A stretch of DNA of 64,000 nt from Kordiimonas sp. GTDB lineage: Bacteria > Pseudomonadota > Alphaproteobacteria > Sphingomonadales > Emcibacteraceae. Below the pieces are notes generated by a model. The model saw only the letters and a list, made by a program, of their open reading frames with translations, ran no database searches and had not been told where the DNA came from. The DNA lies in NCBI GenBank assembly GCA_002700365.1, contig PADB01000012.1, forward strand, positions 372,001-436,000. The letters are read 5' to 3'. Every line of letters begins with the position of its first letter. Within the stretch, counting starts at the first letter, position 1. Positions 16,662 through 28,762 of this stretch are shown here, in pieces. The translations under genes were made by a program, and so were the position numbers.

Positions 16662-17384
16662 GTGCTTAAAAAACCACGTCCTACAAAGGGCAAAAAATCA
16701 AATCGCGTAGACCCAAGAGGGGTGACGCGTGGCCCCAAAACTCGTGTCAAAACTGCACGTTATCGTAAAACCTCCTCTACGCGTTGGCTCCAGCGGCAGC
16801 TGAATGACCCATACGTTGCCGCCGCACAACGTGACGGCTATCGATCCCGCGCTGCTTATAAGCTTCTGGAACTGAATGATCGTTTTCATTTCCTTGATAA
16901 TGCCCGAACGATCGTCGATTTAGGAGCTGCACCCGGCGGATGGAGCCAGGTCGCCCTGCAAGAAACAAACAATCGGGCCCGTATCGTTGGCATAGACTTA
17001 TTAGAGGTGGAGCCACTGGGAGGAGCCGTTTTCCTAAAAATGGACTTTCTAGATGATGACGCTGAGCAGAAATTGATCGACACTTTAGGTGGATCAGCCG
17101 ATATCGTCATGAGCGACATGGCCGCGACTACAACCGGCCATCGGCAAACCGACCATCTCCGCACAATGGCACTGGTTGAAACGGCGTTTGATTTCACGTG
17201 TAAAGTGCTTTCACCCGGCGGAACCTTTATTGCTAAAGTGCTGCGCGGAGGGACGGAAGATGATCTTTTGCGTGTGATGAAAGCACAGTTTCAACATATA
17301 CGACATTATAAGCCACCTGCTAGCCGCCCGGAATCAACGGAAACTTACGTCATTGCCCAAGGCTTTATCGGTAAAAAAGCATAA
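16662..17384 (+). CDS. rlmE: 23S rRNA (uridine-2552 2'-O) methyltransferase
   Basis: RlmE/FtsJ methylates the ribose of U2552 in the peptidyl-transferase A loop. The 240-aa protein has a basic N-terminal extension of about 40 residues, usual in alphaproteobacteria, then the Rossmann SAM site VDLGAAPGGWSQVA. The catalytic K-D-K-E residues are recognisable as K in YRSRAAYKLLEL, D in SDMAATTTGH, K in FIAKVLRGG and a C-terminal E in RPESTETY. The start is GTG, with AAGGA seven bases upstream. It lies after the gppA-like gene and 133 bp before guaB. Confidence 0.95.
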   Translation: MLKKPRPTKGKKSNRVDPRGVTRGPKTRVKTARYRKTSSTRWLQRQLNDPYVAAAQRDGYRSRAAYKLLELNDRFHFLDNARTIVDLGAAPGGWSQVALQETNNRARIVGIDLLEVEPLGGAVFLKMDFLDDDAEQKLIDTLGGSADIVMSDMAATTTGHRQTDHLRTMALVETAFDFTCKVLSPGGTFIAKVLRGGTEDDLLRVMKAQFQHIRHYKPPASRPESTETYVIAQGFIGKKA

Positions 17385-17508
17385 ACCTCTATAATATGGA
17401 AATATCATATTGGCTTTGACCGGCCATGCGAATCCTGTTAAGAGCAATAGCTTCTTATTTATCCGCGCATTTTTATTTTTTCATTAAACAATGCCGCACG
17501 GCCCCTAA

Positions 17509-18981
<1,473 letters not shown>

Positions 18982-18989
18982 CAGCGCAC

Positions 18990-20312
18990 ATGACGCCCGC
19001 CGCACGCCTGCAAGCCAGTATTGAATTGCTGGACAGCATTCTTAGCAGCCTGAGAGAGCAGGGGAGCTCTGCGGACGTCCTGATCCAACAATATTTCCGG
19101 TCCCGGCGCTATGCCGGGTCCAAGGACCGTGCTGCCGTTCGCGAAATCGTCTATGACGTGATCCGCAAACTGGGCCGCTACAACCGCCAGCTTTCAACTC
19201 TGTCTGTCACACCAAAGCAGGACGAAGAAAGCCGTCTGATGGCTGCCATGTATTTGAACGACGCAGGGCACCCCGTAGAACAGTTTTTCGTTGGCGACAA
19301 ATTCGCGCCAGCACCACTCAGCAATCGCGAACAGGATATGCTTCGTGAAGTTGCCAAGGCAGGCGATACACCAGAAAGCTTCATTTCTGAAGATTATGTC
19401 CCCGGCTGGATGTTACCCGCTTTGCAACAGCGTTTTGAAGCAAACCTGCAACAGGAAGTCATGGCGTTGAATGGTCGCGCGCCCCTTGACCTACGCATCA
19501 ACGGCTTAAAGTCATGCGTTAGTAATTCTCAACAATATATTGAAAATAAAGAGATAAATTCCTCTTTTGTTACCTATACCGACTTTGGTCTGCGCCTGCC
19601 GGCCGGCACGTCTATCAAAGGGTGGGGCCTTTATCAGGACGGCAGCCTCGAAATCCAGGACGCCGCCGCACAGATCGCGGTGAAGTGTTGTGGCCTGCAA
19701 TCAGGGCAGAACGTCATTGATCTTTGTGCGGGTGCTGGCGGCAAAAGCCTGGCCGCGGCCAGCTATATGAGCAACAAAGGTAAGATTACCGCCTGCGATA
19801 TCAATGCTGCACGTCTGGATGCGGCCAAACCCCGTATCAAGCGGGCCGGGGCCTCCATCATCCGGCTAAAAACCCTTTCTGAATATGCCACCCATCGCCA
19901 AAACACCCTGCGCGAACAACAGGGGACGGCTGACCGGGTAATCCTTGATGTGCCCTGCACCGGAACCGGCGTCTGGCGCCGCAATCCGGAAAGCAAATGG
20001 CGCCTGGCCGCACCCCAGCTTAAAGGCTACCAAAAACTGCAATATCAATTGCTGCGGGAAGGAGCCGGGCTGGTGAAAGAGGGCGGGCGGTTGATCTATA
20101 TGACCTGCTCCCTGCTGCCCCAGGAAAATGAAGACCAGATCAAAGCCTTTTTGCAGGATAATCCCGGCTTCAAACTGGTTCCCTATAGCTATAGTTTCGG
20201 TGGATCTTCGCCAAAAACGGCGTCTTTGATTCCCGAATGTCTCCAACTCACGCCATTTCAGCATAACACTGATGGATTCTTTGTTGCGATTATGCAAAAA
20301 GATACCCTTTAG
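18990..20312 (+). CDS. rsmB: 16S rRNA (cytosine-967 C5) methyltransferase
   Basis: RsmB forms m5C967 in 16S rRNA. The 440-aa protein has a NusB-like RNA-binding N-terminus (about 1-130) and a SAM-dependent Rossmann domain with DLCAGAGGKSLA. The two catalytic cysteines are in DVPCTGTGVWRRNP and MTCSLLPQENE. It lies 8 bp after guaB and 36 bp before guaA, an arrangement seen in several alphaproteobacteria. Its bases look richer in G+C than the surrounding genes, except for a short AT-rich patch near 19515-19570. Confidence 0.93.
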   Translation: MTPAARLQASIELLDSILSSLREQGSSADVLIQQYFRSRRYAGSKDRAAVREIVYDVIRKLGRYNRQLSTLSVTPKQDEESRLMAAMYLNDAGHPVEQFFVGDKFAPAPLSNREQDMLREVAKAGDTPESFISEDYVPGWMLPALQQRFEANLQQEVMALNGRAPLDLRINGLKSCVSNSQQYIENKEINSSFVTYTDFGLRLPAGTSIKGWGLYQDGSLEIQDAAAQIAVKCCGLQSGQNVIDLCAGAGGKSLAAASYMSNKGKITACDINAARLDAAKPRIKRAGASIIRLKTLSEYATHRQNTLREQQGTADRVILDVPCTGTGVWRRNPESKWRLAAPQLKGYQKLQYQLLREGAGLVKEGGRLIYMTCSLLPQENEDQIKAFLQDNPGFKLVPYSYSFGGSSPKTASLIPECLQLTPFQHNTDGFFVAIMQKDTL

Positions 20313-20348
20313 TGGACAGCTTAAGACGCAAAGGTTAACTTCGCTCCC

Positions 20349-21896
20349 ATGACTGAAAATGTACTCATTATTGATTTTGGCTCTCAGGTCACCCAGCTGA
20401 TTGCCCGTCGTGTCCGTGAAAGCGGTGTATATTCAGAAATCGTCCCCTTCAACAAGGCGGAAGAGGTTCTGGAAAGCTTTAACCCAAAAGCAATCATCCT
20501 GTCCGGTGGCCCGAATTCTGTCACCAATATTGATACGCCACGCGCCCCGGCACAGGTGTTTGAAATGGGTGTACCGGTTTTGGGTATCTGCTATGGCCAG
20601 CAAACCACATGTGAGCAGCTCGGCGGTAAAGTTGAAAGTTCTGAAGAGCGTGAATTTGGTCGTGCATTTCTTGATGTTAAAGAAGACAGCCCACTGTTTG
20701 ACGGCATCTGGAAAAAAGGTGACCACAAACAAGTCTGGATGAGCCACGGTGACCGCGTCACAGCCCTGCCTGAAGGTTTCAAAGTCATCGGCACCAGCGA
20801 GAATGCACCTTATGCTGCTATCGCCAACGAAGAGAAACAGTTCTACGGCGTGCAATTCCACCCTGAAGTTGTCCACACACCTGACGGGGCGAAACTGCTG
20901 ACCAACTTTGTCCGTGGCATTGCCGGTTGTTCCGGCGACTGGACCATGGCGTCTTTCCGCGAAACCGAAATTGCCAAGGTCCGCGAACAAGTGGGCGACC
21001 AGCGCGTCATCTGCGGCCTGTCCGGCGGGGTTGATTCTTCCGTTGTTGCCGTGCTGCTGCACGAAGCCATTGGTGATCAACTGACCTGTGTGTTTGTGGA
21101 TCACGGCCTGATGCGCGCAGGCGAGGCGGATGAGGTTGTCTCCCTGTTCCGTAACCACTACCACATCAACCTGATCCATGTGGACGCGCAGGACCTGTTC
21201 CTGGGCCGTCTGGACGGCGTCAGCGATCCAGAAAAGAAACGCAAGATCATCGGCAACACCTTCATCGAAGTGTTCGAAGAAGAAGCCAATAAAATTGGCG
21301 GTGCCGACTTCCTGGCACAGGGCACCTTATACCCTGATGTGATTGAATCCGTGTCCTTCACCGGCGGCCCAAGCGTGACCATTAAATCGCACCACAATGT
21401 GGGTGGTCTGCCGGAACGTATGAACATGGATCTGGTGGAACCACTACGCGAACTTTTCAAGGATGAGGTCCGTATTCTGGGCCGCGAACTGGGCCTGCCT
21501 GCCGCCTTTATTGAACGTCATCCGTTCCCGGGGCCTGGCCTCGCCATTCGTATTCCCGGTGAAATCACCAGTGAAAAATGCGAAATCCTGCGCAAGGCAG
21601 ATTCCATCTATCTGGAAGAAATCCGCAGCGCCGGCCTCTATAATGAAATCTGGCAGGCATTCGCCGTATTGCTACCGGTCAGAACTGTGGGCGTAATGGG
21701 TGATGAACGTACTTACGAATATGTATGCGCCCTGCGGGCGGTAACTTCCACAGACGGCATGACCGCAGATTACTATTCCTTCGACCATGATTTCTTAGGG
21801 CGCGTCTCCACACGCATCATCAACGAAGTCCGCGGCATTAACCGCGTTGTTTATGATGTCACCTCCAAACCCCCCGGCACGATTGAATGGGAATAA
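20349..21896 (+). CDS. guaA: GMP synthase (glutamine-hydrolysing)
   Basis: GuaA aminates XMP to GMP using glutamine and ATP. The 515-aa protein has the class I amidotransferase domain (about 1-195), with the nucleophile in [10 protein letters not shown] and the His-Glu pair in GVQFHPEV. It is followed by the ATP-pyrophosphatase P-loop [12 protein letters not shown] and the C-terminal dimerisation domain ending in KPPGTIEWE. It completes the guaB-rsmB-guaA set. Codon use (many C/G third positions) resembles rsmB and differs from panB downstream. Confidence 0.98.
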   Translation: MTENVLIIDFGSQVTQLIARRVRESGVYSEIVPFNKAEEVLESFNPKAIILSGGPNSVTNIDTPRAPAQVFEMGVPVLGICYGQQTTCEQLGGKVESSEEREFGRAFLDVKEDSPLFDGIWKKGDHKQVWMSHGDRVTALPEGFKVIGTSENAPYAAIANEEKQFYGVQFHPEVVHTPDGAKLLTNFVRGIAGCSGDWTMASFRETEIAKVREQVGDQRVICGLSGGVDSSVVAVLLHEAIGDQLTCVFVDHGLMRAGEADEVVSLFRNHYHINLIHVDAQDLFLGRLDGVSDPEKKRKIIGNTFIEVFEEEANKIGGADFLAQGTLYPDVIESVSFTGGPSVTIKSHHNVGGLPERMNMDLVEPLRELFKDEVRILGRELGLPAAFIERHPFPGPGLAIRIPGEITSEKCEILRKADSIYLEEIRSAGLYNEIWQAFAVLLPVRTVGVMGDERTYEYVCALRAVTSTDGMTADYYSFDHDFLGRVSTRIINEVRGINRVVYDVTSKPPGTIEWE

Positions 21897-21935
21897 TCTT
21901 TTTGCCATACTGCCTTCAACCGTAGGAGAGTAGCT

Positions 21936-22760
21936 ATGTCAGCGCACCGCGAAGTCCGCCGCAATACCATACGCGATATTATCAACCTAAAGGGCAAGCA
22001 GCCCATCGTATCCTTAACGGCATATACAGCCCCCATGGCTACGTTACTGGACCCCCATTGTGACTTTCTATTAGTCGGCGACAGTCTGGCCATGGCGCTA
22101 TACGGTATGGATAGTACTATTGGGATTTCATTGGACACAATGATCGGCCACACTCAAGCTGTCATGCGTGGATCTTCCAATGCCTGTGTGATTGTCGATA
22201 TGCCTTTTGGCAGTTATGAAGAAAGCAAAGAAATGGCTTACCGCAACTGTGCGCAGGCCATGGCAGAGACGGGCTGCGCCGCGGTCAAACTGGAAGGCGG
22301 ACAGGAAATGGCAGAAACAATTTCTTTCCTCACCCAGCGCGGCATTCCTGTTATGGCGCATGTGGGCCTGATGCCCCATGCGGTCAACACGATGGGTGGT
22401 TATCGCGCTCAGGGACGAGAGGAGAGCGAATGGCCACGTATCATGAAAGACGCATATGCCGTTCAGGAAGCCGGAGCCTTTTCTGTCGTTCTTGAAGGTG
22501 TAGCAGAACCCTTGGCCCAGAAGATTTCTGAGGAACTATCAATCGTCACCATTGGAATTGGGGCTTCCAATGTTTGTGATGGCCAAATTCTTGTAACTGA
22601 GGATATGTTGGGTTTCTTTGCGGGCAATCCAAAGTTTGTTAAGCGTTATGCGGAAATTGGACAGTCTATAGACGAAGCTATCGCACGTTACGCCCAAGAC
22701 GTACGCCAGCGAAAATTCCCCGGCTCTGACCATGTATACTCCATGAAACGGTCCCATTAA
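21936..22760 (+). CDS. panB: 3-methyl-2-oxobutanoate hydroxymethyltransferase
   Basis: PanB adds a hydroxymethyl group from methylene-tetrahydrofolate to ketoisovalerate, giving ketopantoate for pantothenate and CoA. The 274-aa length is normal. Recognisable motifs are [10 protein letters not shown], the Mg-binding [40 protein letters not shown]-like AHVGLMPH, and [15 protein letters not shown]. The start is supported by TAGGAGAG. It is alone; no panC is adjacent. It is followed by 122 bp without a gene. Confidence 0.97.
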   Translation: MSAHREVRRNTIRDIINLKGKQPIVSLTAYTAPMATLLDPHCDFLLVGDSLAMALYGMDSTIGISLDTMIGHTQAVMRGSSNACVIVDMPFGSYEESKEMAYRNCAQAMAETGCAAVKLEGGQEMAETISFLTQRGIPVMAHVGLMPHAVNTMGGYRAQGREESEWPRIMKDAYAVQEAGAFSVVLEGVAEPLAQKISEELSIVTIGIGASNVCDGQILVTEDMLGFFAGNPKFVKRYAEIGQSIDEAIARYAQDVRQRKFPGSDHVYSMKRSH

Positions 22761-22882
22761 AGCTGCTAACACGGCTGATACATTGTGAAATCAGTAAACT
22801 TAACCTAGAGACTGATTGCGTCTCGCGCAATGACGGGCTATCTTCGCAAAAACAATCATCAGTCCGTCGAGGGAGACACATA

Positions 22883-23527
22883 TTGGCTGACAATTTTATA
22901 CGCGAAGTAGACGAAGACCTACGTCGCCGGCAACTTGAAGATTTCTGGCATAAATATGGCCGATATATTGTGGGGGCAGCCGTACTGGTTGTTGCCTTGA
23001 CCGCGGCAAATGTCGGGTGGCGTGAATATCGTCAGGCCAGTTTTAACAGTCAATCAGAACAATATGCTGCAGCAGTTGCAAAACTTGATGCTGGACAGCT
23101 GGATGAGGCTGAAACCTTCCTCAACGCATTACAAGACGACGGCAATCAAGGATACCGCTTTATAGCCAGTCTACAACTGGCGAAACAGGCCTTTACCGCT
23201 GGACAAACTGAACAAGGCCTGGACATCCTCAACCAACTGGCTACCGCTTCTGATATTGATAAAGTCCTTCAGGATTTTGCAGTCCTCAGCATCGCCATGC
23301 ATAATCTGGATAATAGTTCTTATGAAGACCTTGCCCTGTATCTAAATCCTCTGATAACACCAGATAATCCATGGCAGTATTTGGCTCAGGAATTACTAGG
23401 GCTTGCCGCCTATAAAGACGGCCAGAAGGATATGGCAGTTCAACTTCTCGGTGAATTATCCGGAAACGTTGATGCACCGCGGGCTGTCCAGAAGCGTGCA
23501 GAAGAACTTCTTGCCGTAATACGTTAA
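22883..23527 (+). CDS. yfgM: YfgM-like inner-membrane TPR protein
   Basis: The 214-aa protein has a short cytoplasmic N-terminus (DLRRRQLEDFWHKYG), one transmembrane helix (about 30-48, IVGAAVLVVALTAANVGW) and a periplasmic tetratricopeptide-like domain. This matches YfgM, the ancillary SecYEG subunit that works with periplasmic chaperones. The start is TTG at 22883, backed by GAGGGAGA 8 bases upstream; no ATG fits better. The order yfgM-bamB-der is the same as in E. coli, which strengthens the call. Confidence 0.88.
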   Translation: MADNFIREVDEDLRRRQLEDFWHKYGRYIVGAAVLVVALTAANVGWREYRQASFNSQSEQYAAAVAKLDAGQLDEAETFLNALQDDGNQGYRFIASLQLAKQAFTAGQTEQGLDILNQLATASDIDKVLQDFAVLSIAMHNLDNSSYEDLALYLNPLITPDNPWQYLAQELLGLAAYKDGQKDMAVQLLGELSGNVDAPRAVQKRAEELLAVIR

Positions 23528-23549
23528 TTGCCAACAAAATGGGCTGCAC

Positions 23550-24902
23550 ATGACCAATACACATACGCCTTTAACTATATTTAATCGCTTTCTGGCAATC
23601 GCCGCATCTTTCAGTGTTTTATCGGCCTGTAGTGCCTTTGACGGCGGAAGTGACGATGATCAAACTGTATTGGAAGGTGAAAGACTTCCTGTGCTATCCT
23701 ATGAATACACCGTAGAGGCTGACCCCCAGATCTCTGCCTTGGCAATTCATCTCCCCAAACCCTACATCAATAGCGATTGGGCACAATCCGGCGGTAACGC
23801 CGTTAATTTAATGCAGCATCTGGCTTTATCAGATACCCCTAAAGAAATATGGGATAAAAGCATCGGGGAAGGGTCATATAATCGTGCACGCCTCGTCAGC
23901 GGCCCCGTTCTCGCCGGCGGCCGCCTTTACACAATTGATGTGGAAGCAAATATCAGTTCTTTTGACGCCCAAACAGGTAAAAAATATTGGTCAGAAAAGC
24001 TGAAGGCTAAAAAAGAATCTGGAAAAGTTGCATACGGCGGCGGCATTGCAGCTACAAATGACACTGTATATGCCACGACAGGTTACGGTCACATCGCAGC
24101 ATTTGACGCCCAAACCGGTGATAAAAAATGGTCAGTAAAAATTGGCGTGCCGATGCGCGGGGCACCAACGGTTGCCGAAAACCGCGTTTTTGCCCTGACT
24201 CATGACAACCAGATATATGCCATTAATGCCGATGATGGCAGCATCATATGGAGCGAAGTAGGTATTTCCGAAAATGCGGGCCTTATGGGTGCTGCGAGTC
24301 CGGCTGTCTTGGGCAATACTGTTGTCGCGGCCTTTTCTTCAGGTGAACTCGTTGCAATGCGCGTTGAAAATGGACGTATCCTATGGACTGATACCCTAAG
24401 TCGCCGGACGCGTCTTAATGCCCTCGCGACCCTTACAGATATTGACGGAAATCCTGTCATTAATGATGGACGTGTTTATGCCCTAAGCCACGGCGGGCGC
24501 ATGGTTGCCATTGAATTGCGCACGGGGGCCCGTGTCTGGGAAAAAAACATAGGGGGGCTCCACACCCCCTGGGTTGCCGGAGATTTTATCTATTTGGTCT
24601 CTACAGACAGTCAGGTCATTTGCTTACACAAGCGTGATGGGCGTGTACGTTGGGTCAAACAACTACAACGCTATAAAGACCCCGAAGACCGTAAAGGACT
24701 TTTGCAGTGGAATGGGCCCATACTGGCTAGTGACCGCCTTATCGTAACATCTTCCCATGGCAAGGCTCTCTCGCTATCCCCTTATACAGGGGAATTATTG
24801 GGTCATATCAAGTTAGCGGAAGATTCTTATATGTCACCGATACTGGCAAACCAAACCCTGTATTTCCTAACAGATGATGGTGAAATTTCTGCGCTCCGCT
24901 AA
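23550..24902 (+). CDS. bamB: Outer membrane protein assembly lipoprotein BamB
   Basis: BamB is a beta-propeller lipoprotein of the BAM complex. The 450-aa precursor starts with a lipoprotein signal whose lipobox is LSAC (Cys about 27). The rest consists of PQQ-like propeller blades with repeated patterns such as SFDAQTGKKYW, AFDAQTGDKKW, AINADDGSIIW and CLHKRDGRVRW. It lies 22 bp after yfgM and 75 bp before der. It functions with LptD and other outer-membrane clients. Confidence 0.95.
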   Translation: MTNTHTPLTIFNRFLAIAASFSVLSACSAFDGGSDDDQTVLEGERLPVLSYEYTVEADPQISALAIHLPKPYINSDWAQSGGNAVNLMQHLALSDTPKEIWDKSIGEGSYNRARLVSGPVLAGGRLYTIDVEANISSFDAQTGKKYWSEKLKAKKESGKVAYGGGIAATNDTVYATTGYGHIAAFDAQTGDKKWSVKIGVPMRGAPTVAENRVFALTHDNQIYAINADDGSIIWSEVGISENAGLMGAASPAVLGNTVVAAFSSGELVAMRVENGRILWTDTLSRRTRLNALATLTDIDGNPVINDGRVYALSHGGRMVAIELRTGARVWEKNIGGLHTPWVAGDFIYLVSTDSQVICLHKRDGRVRWVKQLQRYKDPEDRKGLLQWNGPILASDRLIVTSSHGKALSLSPYTGELLGHIKLAEDSYMSPILANQTLYFLTDDGEISALR

Positions 24903-24977
24903 TTATTGCGAAACGGTCTTGCCTTTTATTGCCGCCGCGTGTATCGCCTGTGCGTGTAGTAAGGATATGTAATCAAT

Positions 24978-26405
24978 ATGACATTTACCGTCGCAATTAT
25001 AGGCCGCCCCAACGTCGGCAAATCAACATTATTTAACCGATTGGTCGGCAAACGACTTGCGCTTGTTGATGATACGCCCGGCGTCACACGAGATCGCCGC
25101 GAAGGGCAGGGGCGTTTGGGCCATTTTCAATTTACTGTTATTGATACCGCAGGACTAGAAGAAGGGCGCGGGGAAGAATTATCTGCGCGTATGCGTCATC
25201 AAACGGAAATGGCCTTAAAAGAAGCCAACTTTGCATTGTTTATGATTGATGCCCGTGCAGGCGTCACGCCACTGGATAAACATTTCGCAGCATGGTTACG
25301 TAAGGAAAAAATTCCTGTTATTTTGCTCGCTAACAAAGCCGAAGGGAAAGCAGGAGAACACGGCCTTTATGAATCATATGCATTAGGGTTTGGTGATCCT
25401 GTACCTTTTTCTGCCGAGCATGGGGAGGGGATCAGCAGTCTATTCGATGCTTTTGATGATATGCTTCTTAATCTTGGTATTGACCCGGATGCTGACGAGC
25501 AACCCCAGCTAGATACAAAAAGCATCACTATAGAAGCGGAAGCGGAACCGGAACAGGATTCTGGTGATGACGTAGAGACAGTCGACGATAATACCCCTGC
25601 TTTGCCACTTCAATTAGCTATCGTTGGGCGGCCCAATGCGGGAAAATCAACATTAATCAATCAGCTTCTTGGGGAAGATCGCCAAATTACTGGTCCAGAA
25701 GCCGGTCTAACGCGTGATTCCATTGCTGTGCCCTATCAGTATAAGGGCCGCGAAATCCGTATGTTCGATACAGCTGGCATGCGCCGGAAGTCCAAAGTCG
25801 TCAGTAAATTGGAAAAACTGTCGGTTGCCGATACCATTCGCGCTCTTAATTTTGCAGAAGTCGTTGTTTTGATGATTGATGCGTTGGATCCTTTGGAAAA
25901 ACAGGACCTCACTATTGCCAGTCTGGTGATACAAGAAGGACGTGGCCTTGTCATCGCCGTCAATAAAATTGATTTAGTCGAGGATCGCCAGGCCACACTC
26001 AACGAGATTGACTATAAGCTTGAGCGCACCTTACCACAGGTAAAGGGTATTCCCATTATTCCTATGTCCGCGCTCAGCGGTAAGGGCGTTGATAAGCTAA
26101 TGCCAGCAGTCTTAAAAACCTATGACTTGTGGAATATGCGCATTTCCACATCAAAAATGAACCGCTGGCTCAGCGAAACATTGGAATATCACGCCCTTCC
26201 AACAGTTAAAGGGCGGCGTCTGAAACTTCGCTACATCACACAAGTCAAAACCCGGCCACCCACTTTCACTGTATTTATGAATAGGCCATCGGAACTGCCG
26301 AAAAGCTACAAACGCTATCTTGTAAATGAATTGCGCCGTGATTTTGATCTGCCGGGAATTCCTATTCGCCTGCTTTTGCGTAAAGGCGACAATCCTTATG
26401 ACTAA
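24978..26405 (+). CDS. der: Ribosome biogenesis GTPase Der (EngA)
   Basis: Der has two tandem GTPase domains and a KH-like C-terminus and acts in 50S subunit maturation. The first G domain shows GRPNVGKSTLFN (about residues 8-19), DTAGLEEG and an NKAE motif. After an acidic linker (about 175-205) the second shows GRPNAGKSTLIN, DTAGMRRKSK and NKIDLV. The C-terminal KH-like domain contains KYITQ-type residues (RYITQVKTRPPTF). Length of 475 aa is usual. Convergent with the SDR gene at 26470. Confidence 0.97.
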   Translation: MTFTVAIIGRPNVGKSTLFNRLVGKRLALVDDTPGVTRDRREGQGRLGHFQFTVIDTAGLEEGRGEELSARMRHQTEMALKEANFALFMIDARAGVTPLDKHFAAWLRKEKIPVILLANKAEGKAGEHGLYESYALGFGDPVPFSAEHGEGISSLFDAFDDMLLNLGIDPDADEQPQLDTKSITIEAEAEPEQDSGDDVETVDDNTPALPLQLAIVGRPNAGKSTLINQLLGEDRQITGPEAGLTRDSIAVPYQYKGREIRMFDTAGMRRKSKVVSKLEKLSVADTIRALNFAEVVVLMIDALDPLEKQDLTIASLVIQEGRGLVIAVNKIDLVEDRQATLNEIDYKLERTLPQVKGIPIIPMSALSGKGVDKLMPAVLKTYDLWNMRISTSKMNRWLSETLEYHALPTVKGRRLKLRYITQVKTRPPTFTVFMNRPSELPKSYKRYLVNELRRDFDLPGIPIRLLLRKGDNPYD

Positions 26406-26469
26406 AGGTCGAGAAAGGGAGCAGGCGACAACCTTTCGTCATCCTAGATGATCTTAGCTATTCTTCAAT

Positions 26470-27186
26470 TTATCGATCGGCAAAATTAATAATTTGTCCG
26501 GTCTGCGAGATGTCTTCTTTGCAGTATTCGACAAAAAGTGGGGCTATATCGTCAGGCGTACGCAATGTCTCTGGATCTTCTCCTGGCATCGCCTGTGCCC
26601 GCATCCCTGTCCGCAAGGGACCAGGGTTAATCATATTAACCCGTAAGGGCATCTTTTCAGTCTCTGCAGCATATGTTTTGACAAGACATTCCAATCCTGC
26701 TTTTGTCACCGCATAGCCTGCCCAAAATGGACGACATTTCGTTGCCGCACCGGATGTCACAAATACGGCCCGCCCTGCGGGTGCGGCCTTCAATAAAGAA
26801 TCCAGTGACCGTAAAAGCCGCCAATTCGCAGTCAGGTTTACTGCTAATAAGTCATCCCAATCTTTAGGGCGAATATGTCCCACTGGACTTAATGGGCCTA
26901 ATATTCCTGCATTCCCCACCAAGATATCCAAACACCCCCATCTTTCAGCAATTGCCGCCCCCAGACGATCAATTCCCTTACCATCTTTCAGGTCCAATGG
27001 AACGATAGTGGCCTGTCCTCCTGCGGACTGAATAGTATCATTGACCTCTTCCAAGGCGCCTTCGGTACGGCCTAATAAAAGAACATGTGCCCCTTCACGC
27101 GCCAATGCTTTTGCAACTGCGGCACCAATACCGCGCGATGCACCCGTGACCAAAGCGACCTTATCTTTCAGATTCGCTGATGGCAT
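26470..27186 (-). CDS. Short-chain dehydrogenase/reductase (YciK-like)
   Basis: The 238-aa classical SDR has the cofactor motif TGASRGIGAAVAK near the N-terminus, NAGILGPL, a catalytic Ser in FVTSGAATK, and the active-site Y-x3-K in GYAVTKAGLE. The substrate cannot be determined. Its start is 6 bp after the purF stop on the same strand, so it is the last gene of a radA/cvpA/purF run. This purF-SDR pairing is frequent in alphaproteobacteria. Confidence 0.9.
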   Translation of the reverse strand: MPSANLKDKVALVTGASRGIGAAVAKALAREGAHVLLLGRTEGALEEVNDTIQSAGGQATIVPLDLKDGKGIDRLGAAIAERWGCLDILVGNAGILGPLSPVGHIRPKDWDDLLAVNLTANWRLLRSLDSLLKAAPAGRAVFVTSGAATKCRPFWAGYAVTKAGLECLVKTYAAETEKMPLRVNMINPGPLRTGMRAQAMPGEDPETLRTPDDIAPLFVEYCKEDISQTGQIINFADR

Positions 27187-27191
27187 ATTTT

Positions 27192-28673
27192 TTATACTTT
27201 CTCAGAGAGTAGGGAAAATTGCTCTGGATTGTCACCACTTTGTTCATCTGTCAAGCTGGTAGGGTAATCACCAGTGAAGCAAGCATCGCAATATTGTGGT
27301 TGCTCGCTGGAACGTCGTCCTTCGCCAACGGCTTTGTAAAGTCCATCAATAGAAATAAACGCCAAACTATCGACACCAATATGCTGAGCCATCTCTGCTT
27401 CGCTCATCCGTGACGCTAAAAGCTTGCTGCGCTCAGGCGTATCAACGCCATAATAACAGGAATTAGTTGTCGGCGGGCTGGCGATACGCATATGTACTTC
27501 CGATGCACCGGCCTGGCGAACCATGTCGACAATTTTTAAGGATGTTGTCCCCCGCACGATACTGTCATCAATTAATACGACCTTTTTTCCCTTCAATTCG
27601 GGACTATTGGCATTGTGCTTAAGCTTTACTCCAAGATGCCGAATTTGGTCAGACGGTTCGATGAAGGTTCTACCAACATAATGATTACGGATAATCCCAA
27701 GCTCAAAGGGAATTCCTGCCTCTTGTGCATAGCCGATAGCAGCAGGTGTCCCTGAATCCGGTACAGGCACAACAAGATCCGCATCAACCTTGCTTTCTAT
27801 CGCTAATTGCGCCCCGATTTCCTTTCGCACCTGATATACACTGCGATTCCATAGATAGGTATCAGGGCGTGAAAAATAGATATATTCGAATATACATGGC
27901 CGCGATTTTTGCACTGGGAACGGCTTGTGACTGGTCAGACCTTCATCATTTATCACAATGATCTCACCCGGCTCAATCTCACGCACATATTCCGCACCGA
28001 TAATATCCAAAGCGCAGCTTTCAGACGCCAGAATATGACTCTCATCAGATAATTTTCCCAAAACCAGAGGTCTGACGCCCAGAGGGTCGCGGGCACCGAT
28101 CAAGCCATCACGGGTCAAGGCAACAACAGAATACGCACCTTCAATACGGCGCAAAGAATCAATAACCCGGTCTAGCAAATTCAGGTATGTGCTCGTTGCG
28201 ATAAGGTGAATGAGAACTTCTGTATCTGAAGTCGACTGAAAAATAGCCCCTTTCTGCACCAATGTTTTGCGCAGGGTCCACGCATTGGTCAAATTTCCAT
28301 TATGCGCGACAGCAAAACCACCACCGGCAAGGTCCGCAAATAGAGGTTGCACATTCCGAAAGATCGTATCACCGGTTGTCGAATAGCGGACATGGCCAAT
28401 TGCCGCCTTACCTGGTAGGGATTCAATCACATTTTGTGAATTAAAATTATCCGCCACATGGCCCAAAGAGCGATGCGAATTAAACCGTTTACCATCAAAC
28501 GTTACGATCCCGGCGGCTTCCTGTCCGCGATGTTGTAAAGCATGTAGCCCCAGCACAGTATGGGCTGCGGCTTCGGCATGTTGATAAACACCAAAAACGC
28601 CGCATTCTTCGCGCAGTTTATCATCATCAAATGGCTGGGTCGTCAGGGCAGGAAGGTCTATGGGGCTATTCAT
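27192..28673 (-). CDS. purF: Amidophosphoribosyltransferase
   Basis: PurF makes phosphoribosylamine from PRPP and glutamine, the first step of purine synthesis. About 25 residues precede Cys in EECGVFGVYQH; PurF is usually processed to expose this nucleophile. The Ntn-hydrolase domain is followed by the phosphoribosyltransferase domain with the PRPP loop VVLIDDSIVRGTT. I use ATG at 28673; the preceding codon is a possible GTG start. It follows cvpA, as in E. coli, and precedes an SDR gene. Confidence 0.97.
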   Translation of the reverse strand: MNSPIDLPALTTQPFDDDKLREECGVFGVYQHAEAAAHTVLGLHALQHRGQEAAGIVTFDGKRFNSHRSLGHVADNFNSQNVIESLPGKAAIGHVRYSTTGDTIFRNVQPLFADLAGGGFAVAHNGNLTNAWTLRKTLVQKGAIFQSTSDTEVLIHLIATSTYLNLLDRVIDSLRRIEGAYSVVALTRDGLIGARDPLGVRPLVLGKLSDESHILASESCALDIIGAEYVREIEPGEIIVINDEGLTSHKPFPVQKSRPCIFEYIYFSRPDTYLWNRSVYQVRKEIGAQLAIESKVDADLVVPVPDSGTPAAIGYAQEAGIPFELGIIRNHYVGRTFIEPSDQIRHLGVKLKHNANSPELKGKKVVLIDDSIVRGTTSLKIVDMVRQAGASEVHMRIASPPTTNSCYYGVDTPERSKLLASRMSEAEMAQHIGVDSLAFISIDGLYKAVGEGRRSSEQPQYCDACFTGDYPTSLTDEQSGDNPEQFSLLSEKV

Positions 28674-28762
28674 CACTGTTTCACTTATGTCCTGGGGTCA
28701 AATAATACAATACCAGTCTGTGGGCGTTATAATTCGAAAATCACAAAAGGAGAACTGTTATT

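Noticed and set aside
20433-21179. Long open frame (248 codons) antisense to guaA
   Set aside because: It lies wholly opposite the conserved guaA frame, has no recognisable domain and is a byproduct of that gene's codon use.
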